Positions 14,154-14,484 of a DNA stretch of 14,484 nucleotides are shown in pieces. The notes beneath the pieces were generated by a model. The model ran no database searches and had not been told where the DNA came from. It saw nothing but the letters and a program-made list of their open reading frames with translations. This DNA is from Frankiaceae bacterium (GTDB taxonomy: Bacteria; Actinomycetota; Actinomycetes; JADGOU01): positions 1-14,484 of the forward strand of contig JADGOU010000041.1 of NCBI GenBank assembly GCA_017882835.1, given 5' to 3'. Both the position numbers and the translations under genes were made by a program. Every line of letters starts with the position of its first letter. Position 1 is the first letter of the stretch.

Positions 14154-14484
14154 GTGGCTGACAAGCCGACCGTAGCGCTGGGAATCGACATCGGCGGAAG
14201 CGGCATCAAGGGTGCCCCTGTCGACCTGGTCACCGGCGAGTTCCTCGCGGACAGGGTCAAGATCGCGACGCCCGCGAAGTCGACTCCTGAGGCCGTCGCG
14301 GAGATCGTCGGCCAGATCGCCAAGCAGTTCCTCGCCACGTTGCCGCCCGACGCCCCCATCGGCGTGACGATCCCCGGCATCGTCCGGCACGGAGTCGTGA
14401 AGTCCGCGGCCAACATCGACAAGTCGTGGATGAACTGCGACGGCGAGAAGCTGTTCTCCAAGACGCTCGGCCGCCACGTCCACC
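14154..14484 (+). CDS. ppgK: Polyphosphate glucokinase, N-terminal part (cut by window end)
   Basis: The visible 110 residues belong to a ROK-fold kinase that phosphorylates glucose with inorganic polyphosphate (and usually ATP) in the cytoplasm. The phosphate-binding opening ALGIDIGGSGIKGAPVDL (Asp12 to Lys19 region) and the later GVTIPGIVRHGVVKSAANID-KSW block are characteristic of actinobacterial PpgK rather than of ATP-only glucokinases. GTG 14154 has AGGAGG at 14143-14148 with a 5-nt gap. It is divergent from the ROK regulator. It would feed glucose released by the GH31 and GH3 enzymes into glycolysis, but it is a housekeeping gene in many Actinobacteria, so its link to the locus may be only proximity. 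The 3' part is outside the window. Confidence 0.92.
   Translation, partial: MADKPTVALGIDIGGSGIKGAPVDLVTGEFLADRVKIATPAKSTPEAVAEIVGQIAKQFLATLPPDAPIGVTIPGIVRHGVVKSAANIDKSWMNCDGEKLFSKTLGRHVH

Noticed and set aside
14111..14161. 16-codon ORF just before the polyphosphate glucokinase start, ending across it
   Set aside because: No ribosome site precedes its ATG, and the AGGAGG inside it serves the GTG at 14154.

Overview
The window is GC-rich DNA from an actinobacterium. Signs of this are strong G/C bias at third codon positions, several GTG starts, 4-bp start/stop overlaps, a CUT1 sugar transporter with no dedicated ATPase gene, and the start of a polyphosphate-glucokinase gene typical of Actinobacteria. 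The genus cannot be told from the sequence. I see no rRNA, tRNA, CRISPR array, insertion sequence or phage gene.

Layout. Positions 2-115 hold the basic C-terminal tail of an unidentified gene, followed by a DUF624/YesL-type membrane protein (154-774). A perfect 13-bp hairpin (802-831) separates it from a convergent minus-strand block. Read in its own direction, that block is a LplB-type permease (4565-3603), a YtcP/LplC-type permease (3591-2665) and a large Tat-type lipoprotein solute-binding protein (2635-851). Its leader (4566-4754) carries a good minus-strand promoter flanked by two palindromes. Further upstream on the same strand lies a CE7 acetyl-xylan/cephalosporin-C-type esterase (5723-4755).

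Divergent from the esterase, across a 274-bp control region, is a tightly coupled plus-strand operon. It contains a possible 46-codon leader ORF (5861-6001), a YicI-type GH31 alpha-xylosidase (5998-8307), a GH3 beta-glucosidase/xylosidase with a beta-trefoil-like insert (8304-10823) and a GH42 beta-galactosidase (10820-12817). Every junction is a 4-bp overlap. Convergent to it is a ROK-family repressor (13994-12864). Divergent from the repressor is the 5' part of a polyphosphate glucokinase gene (14154 onward, cut by the window end).

How it may work. None of the three glycosidases nor the esterase shows a signal peptide, while the binding protein is a lipoprotein. This fits import of an intact decorated oligosaccharide followed by cytoplasmic dismantling: deacetylation (CE7), removal of beta-galactosyl (GH42) and alpha-xylosyl (GH31) branches, and cleavage of the beta-linked backbone (GH3). 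That enzyme set matches galactosylated, O-acetylated xyloglucan oligosaccharides best, though this substrate is inferred. The ROK protein is the likely local regulator, and polyphosphate glucokinase would phosphorylate the glucose released.
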